A DNA stretch of 64,000 bases from Mycolicibacterium sp. P1-18 (GTDB lineage: Bacteria; Actinomycetota; Actinomycetes; Mycobacteriales; Mycobacteriaceae). Position 1 is the first letter of the stretch, and each line of letters opens with the position of its first letter. Below are positions 7,496 to 17,042 of this stretch, piece by piece. The stretch spans positions 372,001 through 436,000 of the forward strand of contig NZ_NPKR01000004.1 in the NCBI RefSeq assembly GCF_008329535.1, read 5' to 3'. The notes under the pieces are model-generated. The model made no database searches, was not told where the DNA came from, and saw nothing but the letters and a program-made list of their open reading frames with translations. The translations under genes and the position numbers were made by a program.

Positions 7496-8374
7496 ATGAC
7501 CGATTCCAGTCTCGGGGAGTTCCTCCGGGCCCGGCGGGCGCAGGTGGATCCGCACGACGCCGGACTGCCGTGGGTTGGCGGACGACGCCGCGTCGCCGGA
7601 CTGCGCCGCGAAGAACTCGCTCAGCTCGCGGGGGTCAGCGCGTCGTACTACACCCGCCTCGAGCAGGGCCAGTCGGTGAACGCCTCCGACGCGGTGCTGG
7701 ACGCGATCGCCCGGGCGCTTGGCCTCGACGACCACGAACGGCAGCACCTGCACACGCTGGCCGGGGTCCGGCACGTACGGCCGACTCGCAGCGTCAGTGA
7801 GCGCGTCGACCCGATGACCCGTGACCTGCTCGATTCCCTGACCGACCTGCCCGCGCTGGTGGTGGGTCTGCGACTGGACGTCCTGGCGTGGAATCCGTTG
7901 GCGCATGCGCTTCTGGCGGGTCATCTGGACGTCGACGCGGTGGATCGCCCCGCGGAGCGACCCAATCTGGCGCGCATGCTGTTCCTCGACTGCCACACCC
8001 GCGACCTCTACGTCGACTGGCAGCGCAAGGCACGCGCGGTCGTCGGCAACCTCCGCCTCGTCGCCGGCCGCCATCCCGACGACCCGGCGCTGGCCGCACT
8101 GATCGGTGAATTGTCCATGAAGAGCCCTGAATTCGTCGCGTTGTGGCGCGACCATCGGGTCAAGCCGTGCGAGGCCGATTCCTATCGGCTCCGCCATCCG
8201 ACGGCGGGCCCGTTGACCGTGACCCAGCACAATCTCGCGGTGGCCCGGTCCACGGGCCAGTCGGTGTGCATCGTCACCGCCGTGGCCGGGTCCGCCTCGG
8301 CGGACACGCTCGGCCTGTTGGCGGGATCGCTCGGTGAGCGCTCGGGATCCCACCCGGCGCCGGCCGACCGCTGA
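7496..8374 (+). CDS. XRE-family regulator with MmyB-like ligand domain
   Basis: The 292-residue protein has an N-terminal HTH_31/XRE domain (about 5-85; RRVAGLRREELAQLAGVSAS followed by YYTRLEQG) and a C-terminal MmyB-like PAS-type domain (about 105-275; the LDVLAWNPLAHAL and NLARMLFLD elements are typical). Actinobacterial members commonly repress an adjacent divergent oxidoreductase or hydrolase gene and are thought to bind a small ligand. Here the divergent partner is the MBL-hydrolase/carboxylesterase operon, with a dyad operator between them. The ATG at 7496 follows GGAGGG closely. It converges with the IclR gene across 15 nt. Confidence 0.88.
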   Translation: MTDSSLGEFLRARRAQVDPHDAGLPWVGGRRRVAGLRREELAQLAGVSASYYTRLEQGQSVNASDAVLDAIARALGLDDHERQHLHTLAGVRHVRPTRSVSERVDPMTRDLLDSLTDLPALVVGLRLDVLAWNPLAHALLAGHLDVDAVDRPAERPNLARMLFLDCHTRDLYVDWQRKARAVVGNLRLVAGRHPDDPALAALIGELSMKSPEFVALWRDHRVKPCEADSYRLRHPTAGPLTVTQHNLAVARSTGQSVCIVTAVAGSASADTLGLLAGSLGERSGSHPAPADR

Positions 8375-8389
8375 GGCGCGCCGTCGAGG

Positions 8390-9166
8390 TCAGAGCTCGC
8401 GGTATCCCAGCGCCGCCGAGATCCGTCCGGCCGCACGGGTGACCACCGGTACGAGGCCCCGCATCCGTGCTGCGGGCATGTACGGCCGGGTGGCGGACAC
8501 GCTGATCGCGCCGACGATGTGGCGCGAGGCGTCGCGCACCGGTGCTGCGACACAACGGATTCCGGGCTCGTTGTCCTCCAGGTCCATCGAGGCACCCGAC
8601 CGCGCATAGTCGTGCATCCGCGCGCTGAACTGGTCGAAGCCGGCGTCCTTCGCCTCCGGCGAGAGCTGCGGATGCACCGAGTCGGCCTCGTACACCGCGG
8701 CCCATCGCTCGGGCGAGTCGAGCAGCAGGGCCTTGCCCACCCCGGCGCGGCTCAGCGGCATGCGATACCCGATGCGCGACCGCATCTCCGCACCTCGCGA
8801 TCCCGGCAACTTGTCGAGGTACAGCACCGAGCCGTCGTCCTCCACGGCCAGGTGCACGGTGTCGCTGACCTGAGCCGACAACTCCTCGAGCACCGGCCGA
8901 GCGACCACCGGCAGCGGGTTGCCGTGCAGCGCCTTGAAGCCGAGGTCGATGAGCGCGGGCCCGAGCGAATAGCCCCTCGTCCCCAGTCGCAGGTACCCCT
9001 GGTTGAGCAGAAGCTGGATGAGACGGTGCGCCGTGCTGCGCCCCAGCTCGGTGCGCTCGGCCACGCTCTTGAGGTCTTCGGCGCCGTCGGCCACCGCCTG
9101 GATCACCGACAGTCCCCGCGCCAGGGTCTGCGCCCCCGCCGGAATCTCACTCGTCAAGCCGTACAT
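8390..9166 (-). CDS. IclR family regulator of the galactonate operon
   Basis: From the ATG at 9166 the protein has 258 residues, the usual IclR length. The N-terminal winged HTH (about 10-70) contains DLKSVAERTELGRSTAHRLI. The C-terminal effector domain (about 80-255) contains VLYLDKLPGSRG, RAGVGKALL and the family end region AAPVRDASRHIVGAISVSA. Much longer upstream extensions exist but would run through the divergent promoter into dgoA, so they are rejected. It lies head-to-head with dgoA, 67 nt away, and is the obvious local regulator of the whole sugar operon, with 2-keto-3-deoxygalactonate or galactonate as plausible effectors. Confidence 0.88.
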   Translation of the reverse strand: MYGLTSEIPAGAQTLARGLSVIQAVADGAEDLKSVAERTELGRSTAHRLIQLLLNQGYLRLGTRGYSLGPALIDLGFKALHGNPLPVVARPVLEELSAQVSDTVHLAVEDDGSVLYLDKLPGSRGAEMRSRIGYRMPLSRAGVGKALLLDSPERWAAVYEADSVHPQLSPEAKDAGFDQFSARMHDYARSGASMDLEDNEPGIRCVAAPVRDASRHIVGAISVSATRPYMPAARMRGLVPVVTRAAGRISAALGYREL

Positions 9167-9176
9167 CGTGCCCACT

Positions 9177-9193
9177 GTCCCACATATGGGGAC
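9177..9193. promoter_or_regulatory. Dyad between iclR and dgoA
   Basis: GTCCC-acatatg-GGGAC is a 17-bp dyad with perfect 5-bp arms in the 67-nt region between divergent start codons. A second imperfect dyad, GTTTGC-aatat-CGGAAC, follows at about 9198-9214 and resembles IclR-type sites. One or both are likely operators. Confidence 0.45.
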
Positions 9194-9233
9194 GATGTTT
9201 GCAATATCGGAACGCGCTGCCGACAGTGAACGT

Positions 9234-9860
9234 GTGATCCACACCACCGACACCGGTCTCGTCGCGATCCTGCGGGGCATCTCCCCCGCCGACGTGGTGG
9301 CCGTTGGCACCGCGCTGGCCGAGGAGGGCTTCCCGGCCATCGAGGTGCCGCTGAACTCCCCCGATCCGCTGCGTTCGATCGAACTCCTCGCGGCCGCCGT
9401 CGGCAGCCACTGCGCCGTCGGCGCCGGGACCGTCACCCGGGTCGAGGACGTGGCGCGAACCGAGGCCGCCGGCGCGCGAATCATCGTCGCGCCCAACACC
9501 GATCCGGAGGTCATCGCCGAGGCGGTGGCTCGCGGCCTCACGCCCTACCCGGGGGTGGCGACGCCGACGGATGCCTTCACCGCACTGAAGGCCGGTGCGT
9601 CGAGCCTCAAGTTGTTCCCCTCGGACAGCCTCGGGATCGGCGGCATGAAGGCCATCCGGGCCGTCCTGCCCGCAGACGTCGAACTGCTGCCCGTCGGCGG
9701 CGTCGACGAATCAAACCTCGCGGCGTGGGCCACCGCCGGTGCCGGCGGCGCCGGAATCGGCAGCTGCCTCTACCGTCCCGGCGACTCCGCCGACGACGTC
9801 CGCGCCCGCGCCCGCGTTCTGGTCGACATCTGGAGAACCGCTCGACCGTCCCGCGTCTGA
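9234..9860 (+). CDS. dgoA: 2-dehydro-3-deoxy-6-phosphogalactonate aldolase
   Basis: The 208-residue class I aldolase has the KDPG/KDPGal aldolase layout. The Glu of FPAIEVPLNSP and the GAGTVTRVEDV motif are present. The Schiff-base Lys lies in SSLKLFPSD, and VGGVDESN is the phosphate-binding loop. It cleaves 2-keto-3-deoxy-6-phosphogalactonate to pyruvate and glyceraldehyde-3-phosphate. The GTG at 9234 gives a standard N-terminus (VIHTTDTGLVAILRG); ATGs at 9186 and 9195 would add residues and overlap the regulatory region. It opens the galactonate operon and stands 36 nt before dgoD. The partner dgoD makes the galacto rather than gluco assignment likely. Confidence 0.88.
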   Translation: MIHTTDTGLVAILRGISPADVVAVGTALAEEGFPAIEVPLNSPDPLRSIELLAAAVGSHCAVGAGTVTRVEDVARTEAAGARIIVAPNTDPEVIAEAVARGLTPYPGVATPTDAFTALKAGASSLKLFPSDSLGIGGMKAIRAVLPADVELLPVGGVDESNLAAWATAGAGGAGIGSCLYRPGDSADDVRARARVLVDIWRTARPSRV

Positions 9861-9896
9861 TCACCCCGTCCCACCGAACACGAGAGTCGTGCGCAC

Positions 9897-11045
9897 ATGA
9901 AGATCACCTCGTTGACCACCTACGCCGTTCCGCCGCGGTGGCTGTTCCTGAAGATCGAGACCGACGACGGCACGGTCGGATGGGGCGAACCCGTGCTGGA
10001 GGGCCGCGCGGCGACGGTGGCCACCGCCGTCGAGGAGATGTCGGACTACCTCATCGGCAAGGACCCCACCCAGATCGAAGATCTGTGGAACGTGTTGTAC
10101 CGCGGCGGGTTCTACCGTGGCGGCGGCTTCCACATGAGTGCCCTCGCCGGGATCGACCAGGCGCTGTGGGACATCAAGGGCAAGGCGCTCGGCGTCCCGG
10201 CCTACGAACTGCTCGGCGGCAAGGTCCGCGACCGCATCAAGGTGTACTCCTGGGTGGGCGGTGACCGGCCCGCCGAGACCGCCGCCGCGGCGCGCGACGT
10301 CGTCGACCGGGGCTTCACCGCGGTCAAGTTGCTCGGCACCGAGGAACTTCAGTACGTCGACGGGTGGGACAAGGTCGACCGGTGCGTGTCCAACGTCGCG
10401 GGCGTTCGCGAGGCCGTCGGACCCGACGTCGGCATCGCGGTCGACTTCCACGGCCGCGTGCACAAGCCGATGGCCAAAGTGCTGTTGCGCGAACTCGAAC
10501 CACTGCACCTGATGTTCGTCGAGGAGCCGGTGCTGTCCGAACATCTCGACAGCTGCGTCGACGTCCTGCGGCAGTCCCCGATCCCGATCGCGCTCGGCGA
10601 ACGGCTCTACTCGCGCTGGGACTTCAAGTCGGTCGTCAGCAGCGGGGCGGTCGACATCATCCAGCCCGATCCGTCGCACTGCGGTGGCATCACCGAGGCG
10701 CGGAAGATCGCCCACCTCGCCGAGGCCTATGACGTCGCGCTCGCCCCGCACTGCCCCCTCGGCCCGATCGCGCTGGCGGCCTGCCTGCAGATCGACGCCG
10801 GCTGCTACAACGCGGTCATCCAGGAGCAGAGCCTGGGCATCCAGTACAACACCACCAACGACCTCCTCGACTACCTCGTCGACCCCAGCGTCTTCACCTA
10901 CCGCGACGGCTTCGTCACCATCCCGTCGGGCCCGGGCCTCGGCATCGAGATCAACGAGGAGTACGTCGCCGAACGTGCCGCCGAGGGGCACCGATGGCGC
11001 AATCCGCTCTGGCGGCACGCCGACGGCTCCGTCGCGGAATGGTGA
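9897..11045 (+). CDS. dgoD: D-galactonate dehydratase
   Basis: At 382 residues it matches E. coli DgoD over its length, including [20 protein letters not shown] near the N-terminus, [49 protein letters not shown] and the closing [16 protein letters not shown]. It is an enolase-superfamily enzyme. The metal ligands are the Asp of AVDFHGR, the Glu of FVEEP and the Glu of [12 protein letters not shown], with general-acid His residues in DFHGR and APHCP. It converts D-galactonate to 2-dehydro-3-deoxy-D-galactonate. It lies between the aldolase gene and the MFS transporter gene in one operon. Confidence 0.96.
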   Translation: MKITSLTTYAVPPRWLFLKIETDDGTVGWGEPVLEGRAATVATAVEEMSDYLIGKDPTQIEDLWNVLYRGGFYRGGGFHMSALAGIDQALWDIKGKALGVPAYELLGGKVRDRIKVYSWVGGDRPAETAAAARDVVDRGFTAVKLLGTEELQYVDGWDKVDRCVSNVAGVREAVGPDVGIAVDFHGRVHKPMAKVLLRELEPLHLMFVEEPVLSEHLDSCVDVLRQSPIPIALGERLYSRWDFKSVVSSGAVDIIQPDPSHCGGITEARKIAHLAEAYDVALAPHCPLGPIALAACLQIDAGCYNAVIQEQSLGIQYNTTNDLLDYLVDPSVFTYRDGFVTIPSGPGLGIEINEEYVAERAAEGHRWRNPLWRHADGSVAEW

Positions 11046-11057
11046 GGTCCAAACATC

Positions 11058-12380
11058 ATGACTGACACCACGACTCGCAAGGCGAACTTCGCCACCAAGG
11101 CACGCGTGACCATCGCGATCATGCTGTTCGTCACCGTTGTCATCAACTACGTGGACCGGGCGAACCTCTCGATCGCCATGCCGGCCATCGCCGGAGAACT
11201 CGACCTCTCCAAGGCCCAGCAGGGTCTGCTCCTCTCGGCGTTCGGCTGGACCTATGCCGCGCTGCAGATTCCCGGCGGCTGGCTGGTGGACCGCGTCCCG
11301 CCCCGCGTGCTCTACCCCGTGTGCCTCGTCCTGTGGTCGCTGGCCACCGTCTTCATGGGAATCATCGGCGGCTTCGCCGCGCTGATCGTCCTGCGCCTGG
11401 CCGTCGGCGCGTTCGAGGCACCCGCCTATCCCATCAACAACCGGGTCGCCACCGCGTGGTTCCCGGAGCGGGAACGCGCGACGGCGATCGGCTTCTACAC
11501 CGCGGGCCAGTTCATCGGCCTGGCCCTGCTCACCCCGGTGCTGTCCTGGTTGCAGGCCGTCACCTCCTGGCACTGGGTGTTCGTCGCCACCGGCGTGATC
11601 GGAATCGCCTGGGCCGCAGTGTGGTATCTGTGCTACCGCGAGCCAGCGCAATCCCGCGCCAACGAGGCCGAGGTCGCCCTGATCCGCGACGGCGGCGGCG
11701 TCGTGGACCTGGCGGATCGACGTACGGAGCGAGCGGCCGTCACCCGGTCGGACGTCGCCACCGTCTTGGGTAGCCGCAAGCTGTGGGGCATCTACCTCGG
11801 CCAGTTCTGCGCCACCTCGACACTGTGGTTCTTCCTCACCTGGTTCCCCACCTACCTCGTCGAGTACCGCGACATGAACTACATCAAGTCCGGCTTCCTG
11901 GCCTCGCTGCCGTTCATCGCCGCGCTGATCGGCGTGCTGTTCTCCGGGGTGTTCTCCGACTTCCTGCTGCGCCGGGGTGTCAGCCTCGGCGTGGCCCGCA
12001 AGGGGCCGATCATCGCCGGCCTGCTCCTCACCACCGCGATGCTCGGAGCCAACTTCACTGACTCGACGACTCTGGTGATCGTCTTCCTGTCGATTGCCTT
12101 CTTCGGCAACGGTTTGGCCTCCATCACCTGGTCGTTGGTGTCGGCGCTGGCGCCCACGCGGCTCATCGGCCTGACCGGCGGAATGTTCAACTTCATCGGC
12201 AACCTGTCGTCGATCGCCACGCCGATCGTCATCGGACTGATCGTCACCGACGCCAGCTTCGCGCCCGGGTTTGCCTACATGACCGTCATCACCATCATCG
12301 GGATCGCCTCCTACGTTCTGCTGGTGGGCCGCGTCGAGCGGGTACCCGACCCCACTCACACCGTCGCGGTGACCACGTGA
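11058..12380 (+). CDS. MFS transporter, anion:cation symporter (DgoT-like) family
   Basis: The 440-residue protein has about 12 hydrophobic segments. The first is IAIMLFVTVVINYVDRANLS, a signature of the ACS family that includes DgoT and the hexuronate transporters. GWLVDRVPPRVLYPVCLVLW is the conserved loop 2-3 region. It probably imports galactonate or a related sugar acid by proton symport across the inner membrane. It starts 12 nt after dgoD. Its stop overlaps the GTG of the next gene (GTGA), so translation is coupled. The operon thus carries two importers: this one for the acid and an ABC system likely for the sugar. Confidence 0.9.
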   Translation: MTDTTTRKANFATKARVTIAIMLFVTVVINYVDRANLSIAMPAIAGELDLSKAQQGLLLSAFGWTYAALQIPGGWLVDRVPPRVLYPVCLVLWSLATVFMGIIGGFAALIVLRLAVGAFEAPAYPINNRVATAWFPERERATAIGFYTAGQFIGLALLTPVLSWLQAVTSWHWVFVATGVIGIAWAAVWYLCYREPAQSRANEAEVALIRDGGGVVDLADRRTERAAVTRSDVATVLGSRKLWGIYLGQFCATSTLWFFLTWFPTYLVEYRDMNYIKSGFLASLPFIAALIGVLFSGVFSDFLLRRGVSLGVARKGPIIAGLLLTTAMLGANFTDSTTLVIVFLSIAFFGNGLASITWSLVSALAPTRLIGLTGGMFNFIGNLSSIATPIVIGLIVTDASFAPGFAYMTVITIIGIASYVLLVGRVERVPDPTHTVAVTT

Positions 12381-13351
12381 GGCGCGCCGCGAGGTGGGCA
12401 CTGGTGCTGGCGCTGGTCGGGGCGTCGGTCGTCGGATGTTCGCGGATCGGTGAGAACGGGCGCATCGCGGTGATCTACTTGAACGCCGAAGGCTACTACG
12501 CGGGCGTGAAGGCCGGCGTGCAGGACGTGTTCGGAACCACCGGTGCGGCACCGCAATTGATCGAGACCAACGTGCAGTCCGACCCGTCGCGGGAGAGCAC
12601 GTTCATCGACACCGTCAGCTCGGTTCGCGTCAACGCGTTGATCGTCTCTCCCACCTCCGCGGAGGCCTCGGTTCCGGCGATCCGGCTCGCGCACGACAGC
12701 GGTGTCCCGGTGATCTGTTACAACACCTGCATCTCCGAGGCCGACGCCGAGAAGTACGTCGACGCCTGGATTCTGGGCTCACCCGAGCAGTTCGGTCGGA
12801 TCAGCGGCGAACAGATGGGTGACTACTTCGTCGCCAAGGGCATCACCAATCCCAAGGTCGGCATCGTCAACTGCGAACAGTTCGAGGTCTGCACCAAGCG
12901 CCGCAACGGATTCGAGAAGGCGCTGCTCGAACGCGCACCCGGTGCACAGATCGTCGCCAATCAGCAGGGGTTGGCGGTCGACGAAGCGGTCGAGGCCGCC
13001 GACCGGATGCTCACCGCCCATCCCGACCTCGCTGCGTTCTACGGCGAGGCGGGGTCGATGAGCGTGGGTGCCGTCCGAGCCGTTCAGGCTCGCGGGTTGC
13101 AGGGCAAGGTCACCGTCTTCGGCGGCGACATGTCGACCCAGATGGCGCAGATGCTCGTCGACGGCGACGTCCTCAAGGGGGTGGCCGACATCTCCGGCAT
13201 CACCGTCGGGAAGATGGCCGCGCAGTCGGCACTGAAGATCCTCGACGGCGACAAGCCCGACCGGCTCGTGGTCGACGCCCCCGTGGACGCCTACCTCGGT
13301 CCCGACGACGGTCGCCGCTGGCTGGCCGCGCACCCGAACGGCATCCCGTGA
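12377..13351 (+). CDS. Sugar ABC transporter substrate-binding lipoprotein (CUT2-type)
   Basis: The 324-residue protein has a lipoprotein signal (ALVGASVVGC, lipidated Cys at about 21) followed by a periplasmic-binding-protein type I fold (IAVIYLNAEGYYAGVKAGVQ, ALIVSPTSAEASVPAI, GVPVICYNT, VTVFGGDMSTQMAQML). This resembles ribose/galactose binding proteins. The first base of the GTG start lies 4 nt inside the MFS gene. It works with the ATPase and permease genes that follow. The substrate is unknown; galactose or an oligosaccharide fits the enzymes around it. Confidence 0.88.
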   Translation: MRRAARWALVLALVGASVVGCSRIGENGRIAVIYLNAEGYYAGVKAGVQDVFGTTGAAPQLIETNVQSDPSRESTFIDTVSSVRVNALIVSPTSAEASVPAIRLAHDSGVPVICYNTCISEADAEKYVDAWILGSPEQFGRISGEQMGDYFVAKGITNPKVGIVNCEQFEVCTKRRNGFEKALLERAPGAQIVANQQGLAVDEAVEAADRMLTAHPDLAAFYGEAGSMSVGAVRAVQARGLQGKVTVFGGDMSTQMAQMLVDGDVLKGVADISGITVGKMAAQSALKILDGDKPDRLVVDAPVDAYLGPDDGRRWLAAHPNGIP

Positions 13352-13402
13352 CGGAACGTCCGCGACCGGTCCGCCTTCACCGACCTGCCTCAGGGAGCAG
13401 CC

Positions 13403-14911
13403 ATGACTGAACAACCCTCGTCGACGACGCCGTTGATCGACATTCGGGGCGTCTCGAAGAGCTACGTCGGCGTGACGGCGCTGCACGACGCCACCCTGAC
13501 CATCGCCGAGGGCGAAGTGCGCGCCCTGCTCGGCCGCAACGGTGCGGGAAAGTCGACGCTCATCCGCATCCTGTCCGGGGTCGAACACCCCGACGCCGGC
13601 TCGGTCACCATTGCCGGGCAGTCACTCGACGGCGGCGTCCGCCGCGCGACCGAGCTTGGCGTACAGACGGTTCACCAGGAACTCAGCCTGGTGCCGGAGA
13701 TGACGGTCGCCGAGAACCTCTTCGTCGGCTCCTGGCCGCGCCGGGCGGGCAAGGTGGACTACGCGACGATGCGCAGCGAGGCGGCCTCGGTCGTCGAACG
13801 TCTCGGCCTGGAGATCGACCCCGACGCCGCGGTCGGGACGCTTTCCCTTGCCGCCCAACAGCTCGTCGAGATCTGCCGTGCCGTGCGACGGAACCCACGG
13901 CTGCTGATCCTGGACGAACCGACCAGCGCGCTCGCGGCCACGGAGGTCACGATCGTCCTCGACGCCGTCCTGCGGATAGCGGCCTCCGGGGTGGCGGTGA
14001 TCTACGTCAGCCACCGGCTCGACGAGATCCGCCGCATCGCCTCCACCGCAACGATTCTGCGTGACGGCCGGGTGATCGACACCGTCGACGTCGCGTCGAC
14101 CACCACCGACGCCATGGTCACCATGATGGTCGGGCCCGACTACCGGGCCGAGGAACGCCCACCGCTGCGAGACGTCGACCGGTCGACCGAAGCCCTGCTG
14201 TCGGTGCGCAACCTGGTGGTGCCTCCGAAGGTCAGCGACATCTCGTTCGACCTGTACGCCGGCGAGGTCTTGGGCATTGCGGGGCTGATGGGCTCCGGCC
14301 GAACGGAAGTGCTTCGCGCCATTGCCGGTTTCGAGGCCGTCACCGGCGGCGAGGTGATTCTCGGTGGCCGCACGATGCCCCGGGGAGCGCCGGCGACGAT
14401 GAAGCGACACGGCGTCGGGCTCACCCCCGAGGACCGCAAACGGGAGGCCATCGTGCCCCTGCTGGGCGTCGACGAGAACATGGTGCTCTCGGACTACGGG
14501 CGGGTTCGGGGCGGTGCCGCGATCTCCGCGAGCATGGTGCGGGCGGCCGCGCGGTCACTGATCGACCGGTTGGCCATCGACACGGCATCCCCGTCCACGC
14601 CGATCGTCAACCTGTCGGGCGGCAATCAGCAGAAGGCCGTCATCGGCCGGTGGCTGCACGCCGACGCGTCGATCCTGCTGCTCGACGAACCCACGCGCGG
14701 CGTCGACGTGGCCGCGAAGGCCGGAATCTACCGGCTGGTGCGGGAATTGGCCGATGCCGGCAAGGCCGTCGTCTTCGTGTCCGGAGAGCTGGAGGAACTT
14801 CCGCTCGTGTGCGATCGCGTCATCACCATCACCGGCGGTCGGATCACCGCCGAATTCATCGGCCGCGACGTCACCGTCGACGCCGTCCTGTCCGCCGCGA
14901 TGGCGGCCTAG
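13403..14911 (+). CDS. Sugar ABC transporter ATP-binding protein (RbsA/MglA-like, two ATPase domains)
   Basis: At 502 residues it has the double-ABC layout of ribose and galactose importers. Domain 1 has a canonical Walker A (GRNGAGKST) and Walker B (LLILDEPTSAL). Domain 2 has a degenerate Walker A (GLMGSGRTE), a C-loop NLSGGNQQK and a Walker B LLLDEPTRGVDV, which is the usual asymmetric arrangement. The ATG at 13403 follows GGGAGCAGCC. It powers import with the binding protein before it and the permease after it, 19 nt downstream. Confidence 0.95.
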   Translation: MTEQPSSTTPLIDIRGVSKSYVGVTALHDATLTIAEGEVRALLGRNGAGKSTLIRILSGVEHPDAGSVTIAGQSLDGGVRRATELGVQTVHQELSLVPEMTVAENLFVGSWPRRAGKVDYATMRSEAASVVERLGLEIDPDAAVGTLSLAAQQLVEICRAVRRNPRLLILDEPTSALAATEVTIVLDAVLRIAASGVAVIYVSHRLDEIRRIASTATILRDGRVIDTVDVASTTTDAMVTMMVGPDYRAEERPPLRDVDRSTEALLSVRNLVVPPKVSDISFDLYAGEVLGIAGLMGSGRTEVLRAIAGFEAVTGGEVILGGRTMPRGAPATMKRHGVGLTPEDRKREAIVPLLGVDENMVLSDYGRVRGGAAISASMVRAAARSLIDRLAIDTASPSTPIVNLSGGNQQKAVIGRWLHADASILLLDEPTRGVDVAAKAGIYRLVRELADAGKAVVFVSGELEELPLVCDRVITITGGRITAEFIGRDVTVDAVLSAAMAA

Positions 14912-14930
14912 AGAGTCCGAGGAGATCATC

Positions 14931-15926
14931 ATGACCACTCTGAAGTCCGACGCGGGAACACCCCGCACGGCGTCCCCACGCACATACCGTCTCAACGAGA
15001 TTGGGCTCCTCGTCGCGATCGTCGTGCTCTACGTGGTCTTGACGGCGTCGGCGGCGGGGTTCCTGACGGCGGGCAACCAGCTCGGCATCCTCCGTGACGC
15101 CGCCACCATCGGCATCGCCGCCTGGGGAGTCACCCTCGTCATCATCGCGGGCGACATCGACATCAGCATCGGACCCGCCGTGGCGTTCTCCTCGGTGCTC
15201 GTCGCCAAGGGAAGCGCCGAATGGGGCCTCGGCATCGTCGGGGCCATCGTGATGACCCTGGTCCTCGGCACGCTGTGGGGCGCATTGGCGGGTTACCTCC
15301 GAGCGCAGTTCAACGTGCCGTCGTTCATCACCACTCTCGGCGTGTGGAGCATCCTGGGCGGCCTGGCGCTCTACCTGACCGACGCACTGCCCGTGGTGCT
15401 TCCGCCGAGCGGCCTGATGGACGTGCTGGGTGGCAACATCCTGGGCGTCCCGACCTCGGCGGTCGTCATGCTGCTGCTGTTCGGCGTCTTCGCCTACGTC
15501 GCCAAGTACACCGCCTACGGGCGCTCGGTCTACGCCATCGGGGGCAACGCCGGGGCCGCGATGCTGGCGGGCATCAACCTCAAGCGCACCCGCGTGCTGC
15601 TGTTCGCCACCACCGGTCTGCTGTCGGCGGTCACCGGCGTGCTGGTCGCCGCCCGTCTGGGATCGGGAAATGGCGGTGCCGCTTCGGGTCTCGAGTTCGA
15701 CGTCATCGCCGCCGTCGTCATCGGCGGCACCCTGCTCGCCGGCGGCCGCGGGAGCATGCTGGGCACGCTGCTCGGGGTGGTGTTCATCACCGTGATCGCC
15801 AACGGCCTGGTCCTGCTGGGCATCGACTCGTTCCTGCAGGAGGTCGTGCGCGGCGTCATCATCGTCGGCGCCGTCCTGGTCAACGTGGTGATCGGACGCC
15901 GGGGCAATGCGACGCGCACGACCTGA
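14931..15926 (+). CDS. Sugar ABC transporter permease (RbsC-like)
   Basis: The 331-residue protein has eight to ten hydrophobic segments and the branched-chain/ribose permease signature GDIDISIGPAVAFSS, plus the cytoplasmic-loop motif AYGRSVYAIGGNAGAAMLAGIN that contacts the ATPase. The ATG at 14931 is preceded by GAGGAGATCATC. A longer upstream frame overlaps the ATPase gene and is rejected because hydrophobicity and the ribosome site both point here. It is the only permease gene of the transporter, so a homodimer is expected. Confidence 0.92.
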   Translation: MTTLKSDAGTPRTASPRTYRLNEIGLLVAIVVLYVVLTASAAGFLTAGNQLGILRDAATIGIAAWGVTLVIIAGDIDISIGPAVAFSSVLVAKGSAEWGLGIVGAIVMTLVLGTLWGALAGYLRAQFNVPSFITTLGVWSILGGLALYLTDALPVVLPPSGLMDVLGGNILGVPTSAVVMLLLFGVFAYVAKYTAYGRSVYAIGGNAGAAMLAGINLKRTRVLLFATTGLLSAVTGVLVAARLGSGNGGAASGLEFDVIAAVVIGGTLLAGGRGSMLGTLLGVVFITVIANGLVLLGIDSFLQEVVRGVIIVGAVLVNVVIGRRGNATRTT

Positions 15927-15965
15927 CGGGCGCCGGCCCGCATCCGCACATCGAGAGGAAACACG

Positions 15966-17042
15966 TTGACCAGCAACACCCTTCGCGCCACGATGCCGGG
16001 GGTTTTCCTCCCGGGCGACTCAACGGCGGTACTTCGCCAGTACGACGTCCCGACGCCCGGACCCGGTCAGGTTCTGGTCGAGGTCGGCGCGTCCGGAATC
16101 TGCGGCAGCGACATCGGCTACATCTACCGCGGGTACAAGGGCTACCGCGGCATCGACGGACCCGCGTACCAGGGCGTGGTGGCCGGGCACGAGCCGTCCG
16201 GCACCATCGTCGCCGCGGGTGACGGCGTGTCCCGATTCGGCGTGGGCGACCGCGTGCTGCTCTACCACATCGTCGGATGCGGGCTGTGCGACAACTGCCG
16301 CCGCGGCTTCTACGTCAGCTGCACCGGGCACCGCGCCTCCTACGGGTGGCAGCGCGACGGTGGACATGCGCCACTCCTGCTGGCCGAGGAGCGCACCTGC
16401 ATCCCGCTGCCCGACGAATTGTCCTTCCTGGACGGGGCGTTGATCGCCTGCGGTTTCGGCACCGCGTACGAGGGCCTGCGACGCACCCGGCTCAGCGGGG
16501 ACCACGATCTGCTCGTCGTCGGCCTCGGACCGGTCGGTCTCGCGGCGGGCATGATCGGCCGCGGCATGGGCGCCGGCAAGGTGATCGGCATCGAGCCCGC
16601 CGCCGCCCGCCGCGAATGGGCCGACCAACTCGGGGTGTTCGACGCGACGCTGCCCGCCGACGACGCCGCGCTGCCGACGCTGCAAGAGCTGACCGGCGGC
16701 GTCGGAGCCGGGGTGACCATCGACTGCTCCGGCAGCCAGCCCGGGCGCTCCCTGGCCTTGGAGGGCGCCGCGGAGTGGGGAAACGTCTCGCTGGTGGGAG
16801 AGGGCGGGGAGCTACGCACGGAGGTGTCCGACACGCTCCTGCACAAGCAGCTGACCATCCACACGTCGTGGGTCACCTCGCTCGGCGCGATGAGCGAGCT
16901 CGCCACCAACCTGGTGCGGTGGGGGCTGCGACCCGAACGCGCCGTCAGCGACGTCTTCCCCCTGTCTCGAGCCGCCGAGGCCTACGCGCTCGCCGCCGGC
17001 GCCAGCCGCGGCAAGGTCTGCCTCATCCCAGACGAGGCGTGA
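15966..17042 (+). CDS. Zinc-dependent medium-chain dehydrogenase, probable sugar or polyol oxidation
   Basis: The 358-residue MDR protein carries the catalytic zinc Cys in GASGICGSD and the GHE motif in VVAGHEPSG. The structural zinc Cys set is GCGLCDNCRRGFYVSC, and the Rossmann loop is VGLGPVGLAAG. It should oxidise a sugar or polyol with NAD(P). Start is TTG at 15966, with GAGAGGAAA seven nt upstream. In this operon it could oxidise galactose, galactitol or another galactose derivative. The stop overlaps the next ATG by one base (TGATG). Which of this MDR enzyme and the SDR at 18010 makes the lactone is unclear. Confidence 0.87.
   Translation: MTSNTLRATMPGVFLPGDSTAVLRQYDVPTPGPGQVLVEVGASGICGSDIGYIYRGYKGYRGIDGPAYQGVVAGHEPSGTIVAAGDGVSRFGVGDRVLLYHIVGCGLCDNCRRGFYVSCTGHRASYGWQRDGGHAPLLLAEERTCIPLPDELSFLDGALIACGFGTAYEGLRRTRLSGDHDLLVVGLGPVGLAAGMIGRGMGAGKVIGIEPAAARREWADQLGVFDATLPADDAALPTLQELTGGVGAGVTIDCSGSQPGRSLALEGAAEWGNVSLVGEGGELRTEVSDTLLHKQLTIHTSWVTSLGAMSELATNLVRWGLRPERAVSDVFPLSRAAEAYALAAGASRGKVCLIPDEA

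Noticed and set aside
9861-12551. 896-codon minus-strand open frame
   Set aside because: It covers dgoD and the MFS transporter in antisense and is Gly/Asp/Arg/His-rich without any domain; a GC-rich shadow.
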